NCBI GenBank assembly: GCA_009602725.1
Contig: WELB01000083.1
Location: 250,647-263,083, forward strand
Source of the DNA: Spirogloea muscicola
Taxonomy: Eukaryota > Streptophyta > Zygnematophyceae > Spirogloeales > Spirogloeaceae
Length of the DNA: 12,437 nucleotides
Reading direction: 5' to 3'
Shown here: positions 12,166 through 12,437 of the stretch, piece by piece
Layout of the letters: each line of letters opens with the position of its first letter
How positions within the stretch are numbered: the first letter of the stretch is position 1
Program-made: the position numbers and the translations under genes
The notes under the pieces: model-generated
What the model was told of the DNA's origin: nothing
The model's input: only the letters and a program-made list of their open reading frames with translations
Database searches by the model: none

Positions 12166-12437
<272 letters not shown>

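Overview
The window looks like nuclear DNA of a eukaryote. It has a six-exon gene with GT-AG introns, diverged Ty1/copia-type retrotransposon remains, a probable chromodomain (Ty3/gypsy-type) remnant, microsatellites and many dispersed short repeats. The two intact genes strongly prefer G/C at third codon positions and have A/G-rich Kozak-like starts, while the DNA between genes is of mixed composition. A green alga (streptophyte or chlorophyte) is my best guess from the gene types, but no single sequence here settles it. Both ends run into (CT)n/(GA)n microsatellites and one base is N (4757), so the window may be a whole short contig.

Layout. 1-120 is a CT microsatellite. 121-700 holds copies of a short hairpin repeat. 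About 720-1598 holds two diverged tandem LTR-like units. The second ends in ...ACA directly before a methionine-tRNA primer-binding site (1599-1610), followed by broken copia gag (1630-2330), a GAG-pre-integrase scrap (2511-2617) and reverse transcriptase (2639-3163). Part of the RT is flipped: its N-terminal segment reads on the minus strand, and the next segment reads on the plus strand. Both carry the same 22-bp ARLVAKG-coding block as a perfect inverted repeat (2639-2660 and 3043-3064). About 3301-3790 is a probable 3' LTR-like region. 3841-4362 is more dispersed repeats.

The best gene is on the plus strand at 5031-7735. Six exons splice into a 430-residue secreted protein that I read as a signal peptide plus three CHRD-like repeats. 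An intron sits at the equivalent place near the end of each repeat, about two residues before an ARGQ-like motif. Intron 1 contains a tandem duplication and intron 2 contains two hairpin repeats. The second intact gene is an intronless VOC/glyoxalase-fold protein on the minus strand (9021-9482, 153 aa), with a purine/G-rich tract upstream.

The right third (9998-12165) is mostly dispersed repeats: two copies of a 160-190 bp repeat whose third copy is inverted at about 4212-4362, plus more hairpin elements and the chromodomain scrap at 11429-11578. The two genes show no functional link. The strongest leads are the RT inversion with its 22-bp inverted duplication, the triple CHRD-like gene with matched introns, and the abundant hairpin repeat whose stem shows possible compensatory changes. 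I see no CRISPR, tRNA or rRNA gene and no convincing new multi-gene system.
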